Assembly: GCA_905147135.1 (NCBI GenBank)
Contig: LR990049.1
Span: 12,045,428 to 12,109,427, forward strand
Source of the DNA: Blastobasis lacticolella
Taxonomy: Eukaryota > Arthropoda > Insecta > Lepidoptera > Blastobasidae
Reading direction: 5' to 3'
DNA length: 64,000 bases
Every line of letters starts with the position of its first letter. The stretch's first letter is position 1. A program made the translations under genes and the position numbers. Below, piece after piece: positions 1 to 11,079 of the stretch. The notes under the pieces are model-generated. The model saw nothing but the letters and a program-made list of their open reading frames with translations, was not told the origin of the DNA and searched no databases.

Positions 1-349
1 TGTCAGAATGTGTTTCCGGATATATTGAAGCTTTATACAGCATGTGGCTGTCTGTATACTGCTCTCCCTTAAGATAGTGGACAAGATTAATGAGCCTAAC
101 GTGCAAAACGTTTAAACCCATTTCCACCGGAAATCCGGCAAGTCAGTTCCATATATTAGTTCTGGCGAAAACGCTCCTGGCACAAATTTCCATCATTAAC
201 ATTATCCAAATTAGTTAGCTTTACCGTCCCGCGGCGGGGAGTTCCTAACATGTCAAGAGTTTCAATTACATCAATGATTTATGGCGTTGATTGATATCTA
301 TTGTTGGTAGTTCAGTATTTAATATTTATCCTATTATATATTCTACTAT

Positions 350-600
350 ATGAAAATAAGTCGGGTTTTCCTTCCTGACGCTATAACTCCAGAACGCACG
401 AACCGATTTCCACGGTTTTGCATTCGTTGGAAAGGTCTCGGGCTCCGTGAGGTTTATAGGGTTATAGGTGTAGGGTAGGTGTAGGGTAGGTGTAGGGTAG
501 GTGTAGGGTAGGTGTAGGGTAGGTGTAGGGTAGGTGTAGGGTAGGTGTAGGGTTAGAACGCTACGCGAACGAAGTCGCGCCGGGTCCACTAGTTTTTTAT
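350..600 (+). mobile_element. LEP1/Helitron-like remnant containing a minisatellite
   Basis: The stretch contains a 'ccgatttccacgg' block like the 'actgaaccgattt' core of lepidopteran LEP1-type nonautonomous Helitrons. It ends with 'gcgaacgaagtcgcg' plus a final CTAG-like 'ccactag', the usual 3' hairpin and end of that group. Similar end sequence recurs at about 49365-49396. The class assignment is from remembered family features. An ORF on the - strand through it is only the translated minisatellite. Confidence 0.45.
460..556 (+). repeat. Minisatellite, 11-bp unit (gtagggtaggt)n
   Basis: About eight nearly perfect head-to-tail copies of an 11-base unit (gtagggtaggt, in any phase), ending in ggttag. 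The + strand is G-rich with regularly spaced GGG runs. It sits inside the LEP1-like remnant, so it probably expanded within that element rather than being telomeric; insect telomeres use TTAGG. Confidence 0.9.
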
Positions 601-878
601 ATTATTTCATCAGGTGGTAGGACTCTGTCCAGCCTGAGGAGTCCCCCTGGTTGAGTACCTCCGCCAAGCAACAATCTGCTCGTTTTACACTGAGTAGCAT
701 AAAAAAATTAGCTCTTACATTTAAGTTTCAAAATGTGCTACAACAATACCTACTGAAAAGTAGGTGCTTTTTGCGAAATTGACTCCGGTGAGTGTTGCAA
801 AGCACTTGGATAATTTGGATAATTTATACAATATCCTGATGGCAATACTATAGATACCCATCCCACGTCGATAACATC

Positions 879-1125
879 CAACTAATATTATAAATGCGAA
901 CGTTTGTATGGATGGTTTGGGGGATGTCGTAACTCTTAGAGGTAAAAACTACTGAATCGATTTTAATGAATTTTATTATATAATTAGCATTGCACAATAC
1001 TCTTTATTTAAACAAACATACCATAAAATGTCTTCATTTTTCTCTTTAAAACAGGACAACCCTAGGTCGGTAACCCAAACGACGATTATCTAAACGCGAG
1101 GAGCCCTCGTTTCTGGCTAGGTCCG
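879..1125 (+). mobile_element. LEP1/Helitron-like fragment
   Basis: It begins with 'actaatattataaatgcgaa' followed by 'gtttgtatggatg' and 'aaaactactgaatcgatttt', the signature order of lepidopteran LEP1-type Helitron-like elements. The 3' part is diverged. Classification rests on recalled family consensus. Confidence 0.5.
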
Positions 1126-1162
1126 GATGCCGCGCTGGCGAATTGAATAAATTACATACACA

Positions 1163-1363
1163 TTAGAGGCGGTGAAACCCAACATACCCTGTACGTGTGA
1201 AAGATGCATTAGCGAGTGTGATCAAATTTGTGGGTATGTAAGATATGAAGCTAGAAAGCTTTGCTGGAATTTTGCTAAAAAACTAAACGGTGTATTCATG
1301 TCAATTTGGGAGAAATTGGATGAAGCGGAAGAAGTTTTAATAGAAAGTAGACCGTTTACTTGA
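1163..1363 (+). CDS. Possible terminal coding exon, Cys-rich short protein
   Basis: No family is recognised. The frame is open from 1151 and ends in TGA at 1361-1363. From about 1169 it reads like genuine protein: a Cys cluster (CTCERC, ECDQIC) then an amphipathic Trp/Lys/Glu-rich tail ending in SRPFT. There is no ATG at the beginning, so it would be a last exon whose acceptor could be the AG at 1165-1166 (a weak, pyrimidine-poor site). A strong acceptor (tttccttgtttcag) follows at about 1410-1427, and a good donor (GTATGT) lies inside the ORF at about 1232, so alternative splicing models exist. No polyadenylation signal was seen close by. It could also be chance or an old transposon ORF. Confidence 0.3.
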   Translation, partial: LEAVKPNIPCTCERCISECDQICGYVRYEARKLCWNFAKKLNGVFMSIWEKLDEAEEVLIESRPFT

Positions 1364-1950
1364 TTGTTCTAGATTAAAGTTAAATCCTATTATGGTTTAA
1401 ATTAAAGTGTTTGTTTCCTTGTTTCAGGTATGATAATGCCAGCAGTGGTAATTGCGAGTAGTTGCCGTATGGTGTACCAGACTAATGGATGCTATGCGAA
1501 ACTAGATAAGTAGATAATTGACAGTCAAACATCAGTCATCGCCTTACACGTCTGTCATAGCCAAAAATATTGGAAGGTTAGCTACCTTTCTGGCCGAGCA
1601 AATTCTTTTTGTTCTGTGAAGTAAGTAATTACTGTGACAGAAACGAAAAAGCGTCGATGTCTGTGAGTTTACACCAAGGCGTGTACACGAATACGTGTAG
1701 AGTAGAGCATTCGATAGAAAAAGTTGGTCGGCTAAAATTGAAAAGTTCAAATCGGTTGCCAATAAAACTAGGCTGATTGTGGATTAAAAACAAACAGTCT
1801 AACTAGGCCGATAGTGGTTTGTCGGTTAGTAATAAAGGTTGTTAACGTCAAATGGTGTAAACATATAGAGCAAGAGAATTCACTCGTGTTCTTTTGGTAT
1901 ATCTATATTTGGTAATATATAATTTGGTATCAATGTGAATGCTCGTGTGG
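1364..1950. other. Non-coding stretch with a minor repeat fragment
   Basis: No gene seen. Around 1566-1620 the phrase 'ttagctacctt' and its flanks match 56112-56175, so a fragment of an interspersed repeat is present. Around 1766-1820 'aactaggctgattgtgg' is repeated imperfectly about 34 bases later. Confidence 0.4.
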
Positions 1951-1951
1951 A

Positions 1952-2220
1952 TGGCCGTGTGGTGCCCGGCTGAGTGGAATAGCACCAACCCCTTACACTC
2001 GTAGGTGTCGTCGTACAAAGCGACTAATGTTATCGATGCAAAATATCTAGTCTCCGTATGCTGGAAAATGGGCAGCAGCGCTTTCCATTGTTATAGTTAT
2101 AACACTGCGATCTCCAACCCGCCTGCCAAGCGTGGAGATTATGTCAATAACCTCCCCTTTCATGGGAGAGGCCCTATGTCCTGCAGTGAACTGTAATGGG
2201 CTGTGATGATGATGATGATG
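1952..2220 (+). repeat. Repeat C, copy 1 (ends in (atg)n)
   Basis: Shared blocks, in order: 'ggtgtcgt..aagcgactaa', 'gggcagcagcg', 'gatctccaacccgcctgcc', 'aagcgtggagatta', 'ggagaggccc', 'ctgcagtg' and a (gat)n tail. The same order occurs in the copies at 2624, 22463, 43045, 50230, 52630, 57710 and 63905. This is a very common lepidopteran interspersed repeat; SINE or LINE 3'-end status cannot be told here. Short ORFs in it are not genes. Confidence 0.8.
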
Positions 2221-2236
2221 CTCAATGTTCACATTG

Positions 2237-2362
2237 ATGAAATTATTATAAACAATTGCATGCCAGATTCTGTAAAAGTGTGTAAACCAAAAATGTTATA
2301 CTTTACTAAGAGCTATTGTAAACCATATTTTACGCAATAAAATAAAAATATTCTATTCTATT
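2237..2362 (+). mobile_element. LINE 3' end fragment
   Basis: The stretch ends in 'gcaataaaataaaaatattctattctatt', that is a polyadenylation-like signal followed by a short T/A-rich microsatellite tail. This is typical of 3' ends of lepidopteran non-LTR retrotransposons. No coding part is left. Confidence 0.5.
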
Positions 2363-2623
2363 TTATAAACTGCCGCCGTAATCGACTTTACTTAAACGCC
2401 CTAAACTAAAATGTTGGGTTATCCTAATGTCTCGCGGGATCTTTAAGTACTTAATGAGTTTGTAATTTATAGAAATTTTCTGTGTTTTTCTTGCTACCTC
2501 ATACTTACACATATTTACCGCATAAAACTCTACAAAGCAATAAGCTTAAGGATTAATAATAAGGTTAAGGATGTAATGTGGAACCGAATAAAGTGCTGTC
2601 TATGTTAATGATTACCAATAATT

Positions 2624-2892
2624 CATCATCATCATCATCACAGCCCGTAACAGTCCACTGCAGGTCTTAGGGCCTCTCCCACGAAAGGGGAGGTTATTGC
2701 CATAATCTCCACGCTTGGCAGGCGGGTTGAAGATCGCAGTGTTTAAATAATACAATGGAAAATGCTGCTGCCCATTTTCCAGACTACAGAGACTCTTGAT
2801 CGTTTGCCTCGAAAACATTAGTCGCCTTGTACGACACCCATGAGTGTAAGGGGTTGGTGCTATTCTACTCTGCCGGACACCACACGGCCGCC
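2624..2892 (-). repeat. Repeat C, copy 2 (inverted relative to copy 1)
   Basis: It begins with (atc)n and runs through 'ctgcagg', 'ggcctctccc', 'ataatctccacgcttggca', 'gctgctgcccattttcc' and 'gtacgacacccatgagtgtaagg', the reverse complement of the copy at 1952-2220. The 116-residue ORF across it is repeat-derived. Confidence 0.85.
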
Positions 2893-3280
2893 AATAATTC
2901 ATACTATCATAGAAATAGGAAAAAATAAATAAAGACCAGCAACTACCAACGGCATCCATCATGCGGGTAGATTGTCGAAAGCACTATAGAATTTCATGCA
3001 ACGCATTGAGTACGAGTAATACAGCTCGTGCGATAATAAAAGCGCATCAAAACTGTAGGTGGTCCGCCTGTGTGGCTGACATGAGTACCGACTCTTTGAG
3101 TGATTGTATAAAGTTTTATTGTTTCGCCTTAAAAATAGTTATGAAATAGTGCCTAACTACGCAATCTGGGTTAAACTTTAATGTTTGTGGTGAAGTAGGT
3201 TTATCTTAACAACTTGATTTATAATCCTGATAAATAGGTTGTTACAATGAAGTATGAAGAAATAAAAATAAAATAAACAT

Positions 3281-3630
3281 CTTGGCGTATTAACATTAGT
3301 CTCGGTTGTATTCTTGAGTACGAGGGCCCGGGTTCCGCCTTGACCATGATTCAAGATTTGGCAGATAATTACAGTGGAGCGTTTACCATCTGACCTCCGT
3401 GACCCTGCTGCCAAGGGAATCTGACCAGATTGGATCATGGTTACATATTCCGTCGCCTGAATGTGCAGGTTTCATCATGATGTTTTCCCTCACCGTAAGA
3501 GCATCAACTAGCATAAAACTAATGTACCTAACTCAGAAAAGAGTCATTGGTACATGGCCGCAGTGGGATTCGAATCCGGCACCACTCGCTTACGAGTTCG
3601 ATTCCTCAACCACTCGGCTATCGATGACTT
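3281..3630 (-). mobile_element. SINE A copy 1, tRNA-derived head, near full length
   Basis: Reading the - strand, the head has an A-box-like 'tagccgagtgg' and a B-box-like 'ggattcgaatccc' with tRNA-like spacing. The body contains 'ctcttacggtgagg', 'catcatgatgaaacctgcac', 'gatccaatctggtcag' and 'ggcagcagggtcac', and the tail contains 'gggccctcgt'. Five further copies occur (7619, 12279, 32585, 34461, 56881). The internal polymerase III promoter makes this a SINE, not a working tRNA gene. Confidence 0.8.
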
Positions 3631-3983
3631 TTTGTAGAATAAAGTAAATCTTATTTATGGGATTTACAGAAAAAAAAATTGGCTTGCCCACAAAAACATT
3701 CAGTGACTCCTATAAACTCAAAAGAGCGGAAAGATAAACTAAGCCCTATAGGTATTTACGTCGAAATAAAAAGTTGTGAGGAACTCCGAACTGAGTGAAC
3801 CCTTGACCACAAAGTCGTAAAGCTGGTAGCACACAAATCTGAGATGGTATTACGTTTTTGTTTAGTACTCAAACTTAGGCTACCCTCATAATAAAATAAA
3901 GTGAATAAATGTAACCGTTAGTGTTGTTTCGGTATTTAATTTGAGACCGTGTGGTCATATTATTGGCGCACATTGCGAGGGGA

Positions 3984-4010
3984 CTCTCTCTCACACACAC
4001 ACACACACCA
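3984..4010 (+). repeat. Microsatellite (ct)n(ca)n
   Basis: A short run of ct then ca dinucleotides (ctctctctcacacacacaca). Confidence 0.9.
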
Positions 4011-4323
4011 CACTACTCACATGCTTGCGACCAAAGCCAAAAAAAGTACGAAAGACGCTGTTTTGTGTCTTTGTATGTACTGTAGCTTCCTGTTGGTGAA
4101 ATATTTTAAAAATTGGTTGACCACTGTAGGAGATTACCCTTAACAAAGTTTTTTTAGTTTGGTGTTTTCGTAGTTATTATGTCATTAAAGATATATAAGT
4201 AGCATATGTAGATATATATCAGTACGAGATTGACGTCCAGTTTCTAAAACGCTTGTCAATTTTAATCATGGCAAATTTTAATGATGATTAACAAGAACGA
4301 GACTTACGAGAAACTGGCCGTTA

Positions 4324-4436
4324 GGCGCTGTCCTAATTGGCAACGGAACAACGGGCGCTTTTGAGGTCTTCTATTGGTCGGGTGACGCCCGTCGTACGAG
4401 CATGGTCGCACGACCGCAGCCAATTAGGACAGCGCC
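4324..4436. mobile_element. MITE, 113 bp, PIF/Harbinger-like
   Basis: Perfect 18-bp terminal inverted repeats, GGCGCTGTCCTAATTGGC at 4324-4341 and its reverse complement at 4419-4436. They are directly flanked by TTA on both sides (4321-4323 and 4437-4439). A 3-bp TTA/TAA target duplication is the hallmark of PIF/Harbinger transposons. With 113 bp it has no coding capacity and must have been moved in trans. Confidence 0.75.
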
Positions 4437-4439
4437 TTA

Positions 4440-6095
4440 GCTTCGCTACTTAACATAGTTTTTCTTCATACCATAACATACTAAATTTTAAACTTATTTT
4501 TTATTGTGTGGTGTTTTCTTCCTATATTTCATTATATAGATAGATACGTGGTATATATCTAATATATATCGGTACGAGTACCAGTCTCAACCAGCGTCGC
4601 TGCACAACCCTACCTCCAGAGGCCGGTACAAAACTTGCAGCAACAGTTTAAGTGATACAGACAGCAGACCACTTAACCTTCGTCGTACGTTTAAAAGGGA
4701 GGCGAAACATTGAACCCGCAGTCATGTCCAAGCGGATAAGTGGGCGATGAAAATAAGATAGCGAACATTCTTTTGCAAGTTTCCAGTTGTGTACCGCAAT
4801 CGGAAGATACCTGCGATTTAGATATCTATCCCGTTTTTTTTTGTTGAACATGACGAAAAGCTATTTCTAGTCATAAGTATAATATATCAATTATCTCGAT
4901 GACGAACATAAATATTGGTGTCGTAGGAATTAGCTGAAAGGTAGGGAATGAATTAGACAATAGGTACCTCAATAAAGCTCATTTCGGCTTGACTAAGGTT
5001 AGCTGGAAGAGATCCCGTTATGGGATAAGTTTGCCTTTACTTTGAAAGTACTTTTGTAATCTACTATGTTGTTTCAATAAAGAGTTTACATAGGTACTTA
5101 CATCGATCTATATTGTACAACATGAACTGCTAAAAGTCATAATCGTTCAAAAATAAAAGACTATTTTAATAGGGATATCAAGGACATGCAGTGGTCTCAC
5201 GAATATGCAGAAGTAGTTAGTAGAGTGAGAAAACTTTGAAGACGTTTGAGAAATTCTCCGAGTAGTGCACCGATAGCTAACTTCATTTACGTGAGAAGCG
5301 CTAGTTTTGCAATTGCGCTTGCAATCAGGCCAAGATTCCTAGCATGGTCAGAACAACGAATATGTCCAAAAACTATTTGTATGTAGAGCATTATATTATT
5401 ATCGACAAAAAATATTAAATTTAGGTTATGCCTATTTATATTGTAGGAGAGACCGAAAGTAGAAGTGCATTTAATAATTCTAAAGCAGAGAAGTTGTGAA
5501 AAGAGAAGCAATGTCATAGATCGCAATATAAGTACAAGATCGCAATAAAGGACATAGTCAACCGACTTGAATACCAAGAGCAAGCAATCTCAACAATTAA
5601 TCAGTTTTGATATCCATTATTATTTTGAAAACCCATTTAAAAATAACCTTTAAGTACTGGTTGGTAAAAAACATGACCCTCCTGTCGCAGTCGGGTAATA
5701 AAAAGTGTCAGTGTCTTACCATTGAGGACTGATTAAAATTGATAACTTATGAATAAAATTTGAGCTGAAACAAGCTAAACGACCCATATGACGCTACCGC
5801 CTCAAAGAGGGACGATAAAAAATCTGAACTCAAGTGTCCCCGAGCCATCTGGTCGACTTTCATTGATTAACTGAATCGTAACCGCCAGCGTTGCTCTGGA
5901 CGTCTGGCAGTCTAATATAACTTCCATTCATGGCCGTGCTTGTCTCTTTGTAATCCAGTGTGAGTAATGTACATTTTGAAATTGTGTATTTTTACAGAAT
6001 CCTAGTAAGCATTTTGAGGATTTTTGGGGATTTGGGGAACCGTGGCTTTGGCAGTGGATGGGCATTTGCCTTTTTGCTGCCAGATCAACGTGTTA
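4440..6095 (+). other. Non-coding DNA with one LINE 3' end
   Basis: No gene seen; ORFs here are short and AT-biased. At about 4995-5095 'tggaagagatcccgttatgggataa' leads to 'caataaagagttt', a LINE 3' end related to those at 8400, 43237, 48330 and 48572. Confidence 0.5.
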
Positions 6096-6099
6096 CGTG

Positions 6100-6196
6100 A
6101 TACTCTTAGTGTTGCTAATGTCTATAGGCAGTGGTGACTACTTCCCATCAGGTGGCCCGCTTGCCTGTTTGCCTACCGAATGTCATAAAAAAAAAA
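6100..6196 (+). repeat. Repeat D, A-tailed copy
   Basis: Contains 'gtctataggcagtggtgac', 'catcaggtggcccgcttgcc' and ends in a poly-A run after 'gtcataaaa'. The same phrase and A tail occur at 20840-20970, 28040-28140 and 55900-56015. The poly-A tail points to retrotransposition. Confidence 0.7.
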
Positions 6197-7618
6197 GTAA
6201 CGTTAGTTGAGTTTTGAGATACCTATACTTACGTTGCAATTGTTATAAACTATTTTTAACACCTAAATATGTCTTATAAGTTATATTATGTTGTGTTTGT
6301 TGACTCGTATAAAAGAGAGACATTATCTTCGGCCAAAGCAGAATGATTACGTATAGGTATTATCGTATAGGATTACGTATTATCTTCGGTCAGATTTGCA
6401 GAATGATTACGTATAGGGTTGATCGCATTGAACATTTGAGCCCTTAAAATACTCACTACCAAAATATGGCGCACCAAGATAAAACGGAAAGCTTTTCTGT
6501 TAAAACACAAAATTATTGAATCGAGTAGGCTTCCAATATTTGCCGAAGCTGCGCTGTAAACCTGTATTTGAACCGTCGTCGGAGACCCCATTCAGCTGGA
6601 TATAAGAGAGTTCCAATTTTAAACTCGGCCCTTACCAACAAAAGGGCGAATCAACAAGGAAATTCGGATTTGTATTTGTTGACTCTGTATTCCGGGTTGT
6701 ATTGGTGAGGCGCGGGCGCGGGTCGGCTGCGGCCGCCGAGGGCCCTCGTGGCCAGTCGAATGCATACTCGTCGGCAACCGTTCCCGGGCGCCGGGATTGC
6801 TTAGGTTGTTGCTTCTGATTGAATCCACCCGGCTGCCCGCGACGGTTCGTGCGGAAAATTGACCCGAACGAGATAAATGTCGATATGTGTCAAGTGGCGG
6901 TTACGCCCCGGGCAGCCGTAATCTCTGATTTATTCATTGCTAGATTACAAATGAGGTTCAAGGGATATCGGGGCAGGCTTAAAGCTAATTTATTAGCCCT
7001 GATGGGTTACTTCAAAGCAAATTAAATGCGAAAGAAAACTAATTACCTACAAAGGCTACAGAGAAAGCGCGGTGTCGTACAGTTTTTCAAACCGCAACAT
7101 TTAAAACGCGGGTATTCGTTACATCATTAAGGAACAGCAATTTCCATAATCCATTCACAAACCGGCGGTAAGCAGAAACAGTAAAATTAAAGCGAACAGT
7201 GGGAAGACGGGCGTAAACCACTGGTTGGGCGTCATAAAAAGGAACGAAACACAATACAAAGTTACTTTTTACTGTGTACCATTAATCTCTTGACTACGGT
7301 CAGTTGTGCTCACGGCTAGTTCCCGGTGTGAAATCCCTCTCTTTATTGCCGTAATGAAACAATTAGCACCGTTTGGATTTACGTCGTCCTCCGGTGGAAA
7401 GGACCGTGTTGTTTCCGATCACTTTTTTAATGGCCGCCGTTAAAAGTTTGGTGAAAAAAGTCCAGGCAGATTAAAGAGCGATGCAGCAAAGTCCATTCTG
7501 TAATACAATATTTATTTTAATTGTATTTGTTAAATTTGAAACGGTACATGGAATCCGGAATTATGTATTTAAAATGAGGATTTTAACGTATCAGTCAGAC
7601 ATGATACTTGAAGTTGAA
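6197..7618. other. Unique-looking non-coding DNA with a GC-richer island
   Basis: No gene could be supported. About 6690-6860 is markedly GC- and CpG-richer ('ggcgcgggcgcgggtcggctgcggccg') than its surroundings and matches none of the repeat families seen here. It could be a regulatory or conserved non-coding element, or an unrecognised exon. Short ORFs on both strands are not convincing. Confidence 0.35.
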
Positions 7619-7861
7619 TGCTAACCGATGCTCTTACGGTGAGGGTTAACATCATGATGAAACCCGCACATTCAGGCGACTAAATGTGCAACCATGATCC
7701 AATATGGTCAGGTTCCTGATGTAGCAGGGTCACAGAAGTCAGATGGCAGTGACTCCGCTATAATTACCTGATCTGCCAAATCCTTGATCATGATCAACGC
7801 GGACCCCGGGCCCTCGTGCCCCAAAGCGGGACATTAATGCCAAGATCATGATTATTATTAG
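7619..7861 (+). mobile_element. SINE A copy 2, head missing
   Basis: Starts at 'ctaaccgatgctcttacgg', contains 'catgatccaatatggtcagg' and ends with 'gattattatta'. It lacks the tRNA-derived head, as expected of 5'-truncated retrocopies. Confidence 0.75.
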
Positions 7862-8236
7862 TCAGACATGATACTTCACGAGCAAATCAAGTTATCTTAC
7901 TAGCATGATATGCTAATGGCAGTCAGTAACGAGTAGTCCTATATAGCTTCAAATGATGACTTCACGCTGTCGCAGAAGACTAACTCAAAGTGGGATCTCG
8001 TCAGCGCGGTACCTATTTGTCACCGTGTGTGAAAATCACACTCTTTCATTTTCTATGCTTTCGCACCGGGTTGCGAAACACACCTATAATTTTAAAGCGG
8101 CTTATTTACTAGAGGTTTAGAGTCTCGGTTTTGGCTTCAGTGATTCAATTTTAGATTTTTGCAGTTAAAAGAATTTAAGACTGACAAGCAATCATTAATG
8201 CACTGTCCGCTCCATATTTGCACAAACTTGCAGACA

Positions 8237-8505
8237 ACCCACCAGGTAAGCGGTAACTGTCGCACATATAATCGACAATTCATGCATTTATGTTGCAGGC
8301 AACAAAAATAGAAAAACGCAGGCGCTGGCTACCTTATCCTAGAAACCGGAAAGTCATTCTATCAAAATACGTTCAGTAGTCTTTACTAAATATACCAACG
8401 TGGTTGTCTAAAGGTCTCTAAAGGTTGCGCGCATGTATATTATGCTGATTTCTGTATATTGCCTTATAATATGTGTGCAATAAAGAGTTTTTACTTACTT
8501 ACAAC
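8237..8505. mobile_element. Repeat D fragment (-) followed by LINE 3' end (+)
   Basis: At 8237-8312 'ccaccaggtaagcggtaactgtcgc' is the reverse of the repeat D phrase. At about 8400-8503 a LINE 3' end reads 'gtgtgcaataaagagttttt' followed by a short 'acttactta' tail. Confidence 0.5.
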
Positions 8506-8929
8506 GTGCAACAAAAAAAAGATAACCATTCCGTTACTAAGTAAAGTTGCTGAATCTCTTTATTATTAGTTACCATGACAGTTACTGCAAATAAATGTCA
8601 CCGGACATCTGTCCTGCAATTGGGTTAGTAACGGCTTAATTTTAATCAAATTACATAGTCTCATCTCTAGTTAAACACGACACATCGCGACAAGAAAGAT
8701 TGCAGGTTGCGCGATTCCACGACGCCGTGAGCGCTGCGGTGTCAGTGTGAAATAGCCTTAATTCTGAGCTTGTCATTTAGCAGGAATACCTGATTACTTT
8801 GCCGCGTAGGGTCTTTATACTTGCGATGTAGAGTTTATACTATATGTGCAAATTACTTTAGTATCTCTGCATTAGGTACTTATTTTTTGTGGCTATTTCT
8901 ATTTAAGGAAATTGTGGACTGAGGAAAAT

Positions 8930-9110
8930 GAATGTGGATGGACGATCCAGTTGATACTGACCAAGGAAAATGTGTATGGGATGCGTGAATGCTGACATGC
9001 ATGTGAAAGCGAGCTGACGAGTGATATGTTTAAAATATGTATAAGTTAGAGACATGTTGTGCCGATCTTACCTAGGGAGATAGAGGCAGGGGATGATGAT
9101 GAGATTTTTT
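8930..9110 (+). repeat. Degenerate LINE-like tail ending in (gat)n
   Basis: Ends 'gtgccgatcttacctagggagatagaggcaggggatgatgatgag' when read through, resembling the widespread lepidopteran 'gtgccgaccccac..gggataagggcag..gatgatg' tail. A similar scrap is at about 28600-28640. Diverged; no coding content. Confidence 0.35.
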
Positions 9111-9602
9111 CGAATATCGAATATTAGTCAAGTCAGACGAAATCCCTACCCGAAAATTTATTGGAATCATCGCTGAGTAACTGGCAAACACAAACTCGTA
9201 TGCAATAAATGGCTTTCAAAATGGATTGCAAACTTTCCATGCAAACATGGGCACGAGAGCTAGTTTCAACGATTCTACAGGGGCTTTTTTTTGATGGCCT
9301 TTAGGTTTATTACGTAGAATAAATTCAATTTCTTAGAAGAAGTATGTAAAGTATTTTCATGAAGATATATTTCGCAGAAATTTTGGTGAAAAGGCACAGG
9401 GGCGATTATTTCGCCATCAAACCTGGATTGCCTTTTAGGGTTCCAAATCGCACAAGGTTAAAGCGGAAAGGCCCTAGTTTTGAAACCGCTCGCATCCACG
9501 CGAGCGCTTGAGTGTGCTACCTATCTCTTCCACACTCGTTATAAGAAGCTAGAGATAGAAAAGATTAGCATTAGCGAGCGATCGCGAGCAAATTGGATGG
9601 AA

Positions 9603-9812
9603 TCTATACTAATGTAAAGCTGATTAGTTTGTTTTATTTGTTTTATCTGGTTGGTGCTAACAAGTTTCTGAAATTACTGAACCGATTTCGAAAATTCTTT
9701 CATTTAAAGGATAGGACGCTTCATTTTTCTCGAGTGTCATAGGGTAATTTACTTATGTCAAGAAAATATAACAGGATCCCGCGAAGTGCGGGTGAACATC
9801 GCGGTGGAGCGC
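9603..9812 (+). mobile_element. LEP1/Helitron-like fragment
   Basis: It has 'tctatactaatgtaaagctga' at the start, 'ttactgaaccgattt' in the middle and 'cccgcgaagtgcggg' near the end, the last forming a short terminal hairpin. This is the order found in LEP1-type Helitron-like elements. Confidence 0.55.
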
Positions 9813-11034
9813 TAGGTGTTTCACATTTGGTGTTCGGAACCTACCCGCCATTCCTGCTCACATTTTTCGCTTTTTGTTTTACGTCTGTTTGCAGCCGGCT
9901 TATTATACAGTCGGCCGGTCCGGGCGGGTGATATGGCTAATGTATAAACGGTTTTACAAAGTTGATAGGGCATGCGTCCCGATAATGCGCTCAACTCGGC
10001 AGGGGGAGATGTTGCCGCATAAATCATGGCTAAGTGAGATCGGACCCGATGTGTGAACTCGTAAATCACCCGTGTAAACGAGGCCCCACCACCCGACGTT
10101 GATGTTGGTCTGTCTTTAGAACGCATTACAGAAATTAATCGACTTTGATACCTACCGATTAATATTGGACCCGCAAATTATTTGCGGCGGATGTGGATTA
10201 CTGCGCGGATTCGGGGGAAGACGTCAATCCTATTTAAAATCAATCAATCCTATTTAAAATTATAAATTAATAACAATATCTAGTATAAATAAAATAGAAT
10301 AAAATAAAAATAAATTAAATTTAAAATCAAAACATAATTAAAATAATTTTAATTCGGCAATGCAACAATTTTAATTATATAGATACTTGTCATTTTCGAT
10401 TAACGTATTATTTTCCCAAAAAACGAGTACATTTTACAGCTGCAGTAACATTATGATTAAACATTATGACCGACAATCATCAAGCCCGCTACTCCGTTCT
10501 CGACAAAACTTCCTCCGTAACTTACACTTCTAAAGATTGAGAAGGATAAGTTTGTGTAAACATTTTATGTAACATTCAAACATGTTCACAAAGTAATAAC
10601 ATCCTACAAAATGTATAAAAGGTACCTACAAACTCCATTACCCGCCTCCCACAGGCAGGCTATTACTCTAGCTATTATTCTAACCCACCTCTTTTGAGTG
10701 TACTAAGAGATAGTTAAATTAAAATCTCAAATTCATATTTGCGAGCATACTTGTGTAAACATTCGTTGCCTCAAAATCTGTTTCAAAGGAGGAAGAGCAA
10801 AAAATATAACCGTCGGTCGCGTCGGCCTGTCCGCAAAGAAACGAGTCTTTCTATAAACTTTGCAGACGGGCAATTGTTGCTCTTGTCTTATTTTACTTGG
10901 TGGTTACCGCCATTTTTTCCTTGGACTCTAGTGGACTCGATCTTATTCAAGAGCCTAACTGGAATACACCGAGTTAACAGCAGTACTCGTATAATGTTAT
11001 TTTTTATCTACTTGTGTTGAATTTAAACATGTAT
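9813..11034. other. Unique-looking non-coding DNA
   Basis: Between 9820 and 10140 the sequence is GC-balanced, matches no repeat family seen here, and is open on the - strand for 101 codons, but the predicted peptide shows no domain and has no clear splice context. Around 10226-10262 'caatcctatttaaaat' occurs twice in tandem. The remainder is AT-rich with nothing recognised. Confidence 0.35.
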
Positions 11035-11079
11035 ATGTACTGGATACTCTCTGAAGTACCTAGAGAGTATCCAGTACAT
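11035..11079. repeat. Perfect 18-bp hairpin
   Basis: Arms ATGTACTGGATACTCTCT (11035-11052) and its exact reverse complement (11062-11079) are separated by a 9-base loop. It may be a footprint of an inverted-repeat element or a foldback. Nothing else nearby identifies a family. Confidence 0.8.

Noticed and set aside
460..556. Telomeric or interstitial telomere repeat
   Set aside because: The unit is 11 bp (gtagggtaggt), not the insect TTAGG, and it lies inside a transposon remnant.
2612..2962. 116-codon - strand gene
   Set aside because: It coincides with repeat C copy 2 and its (atc)n tail.
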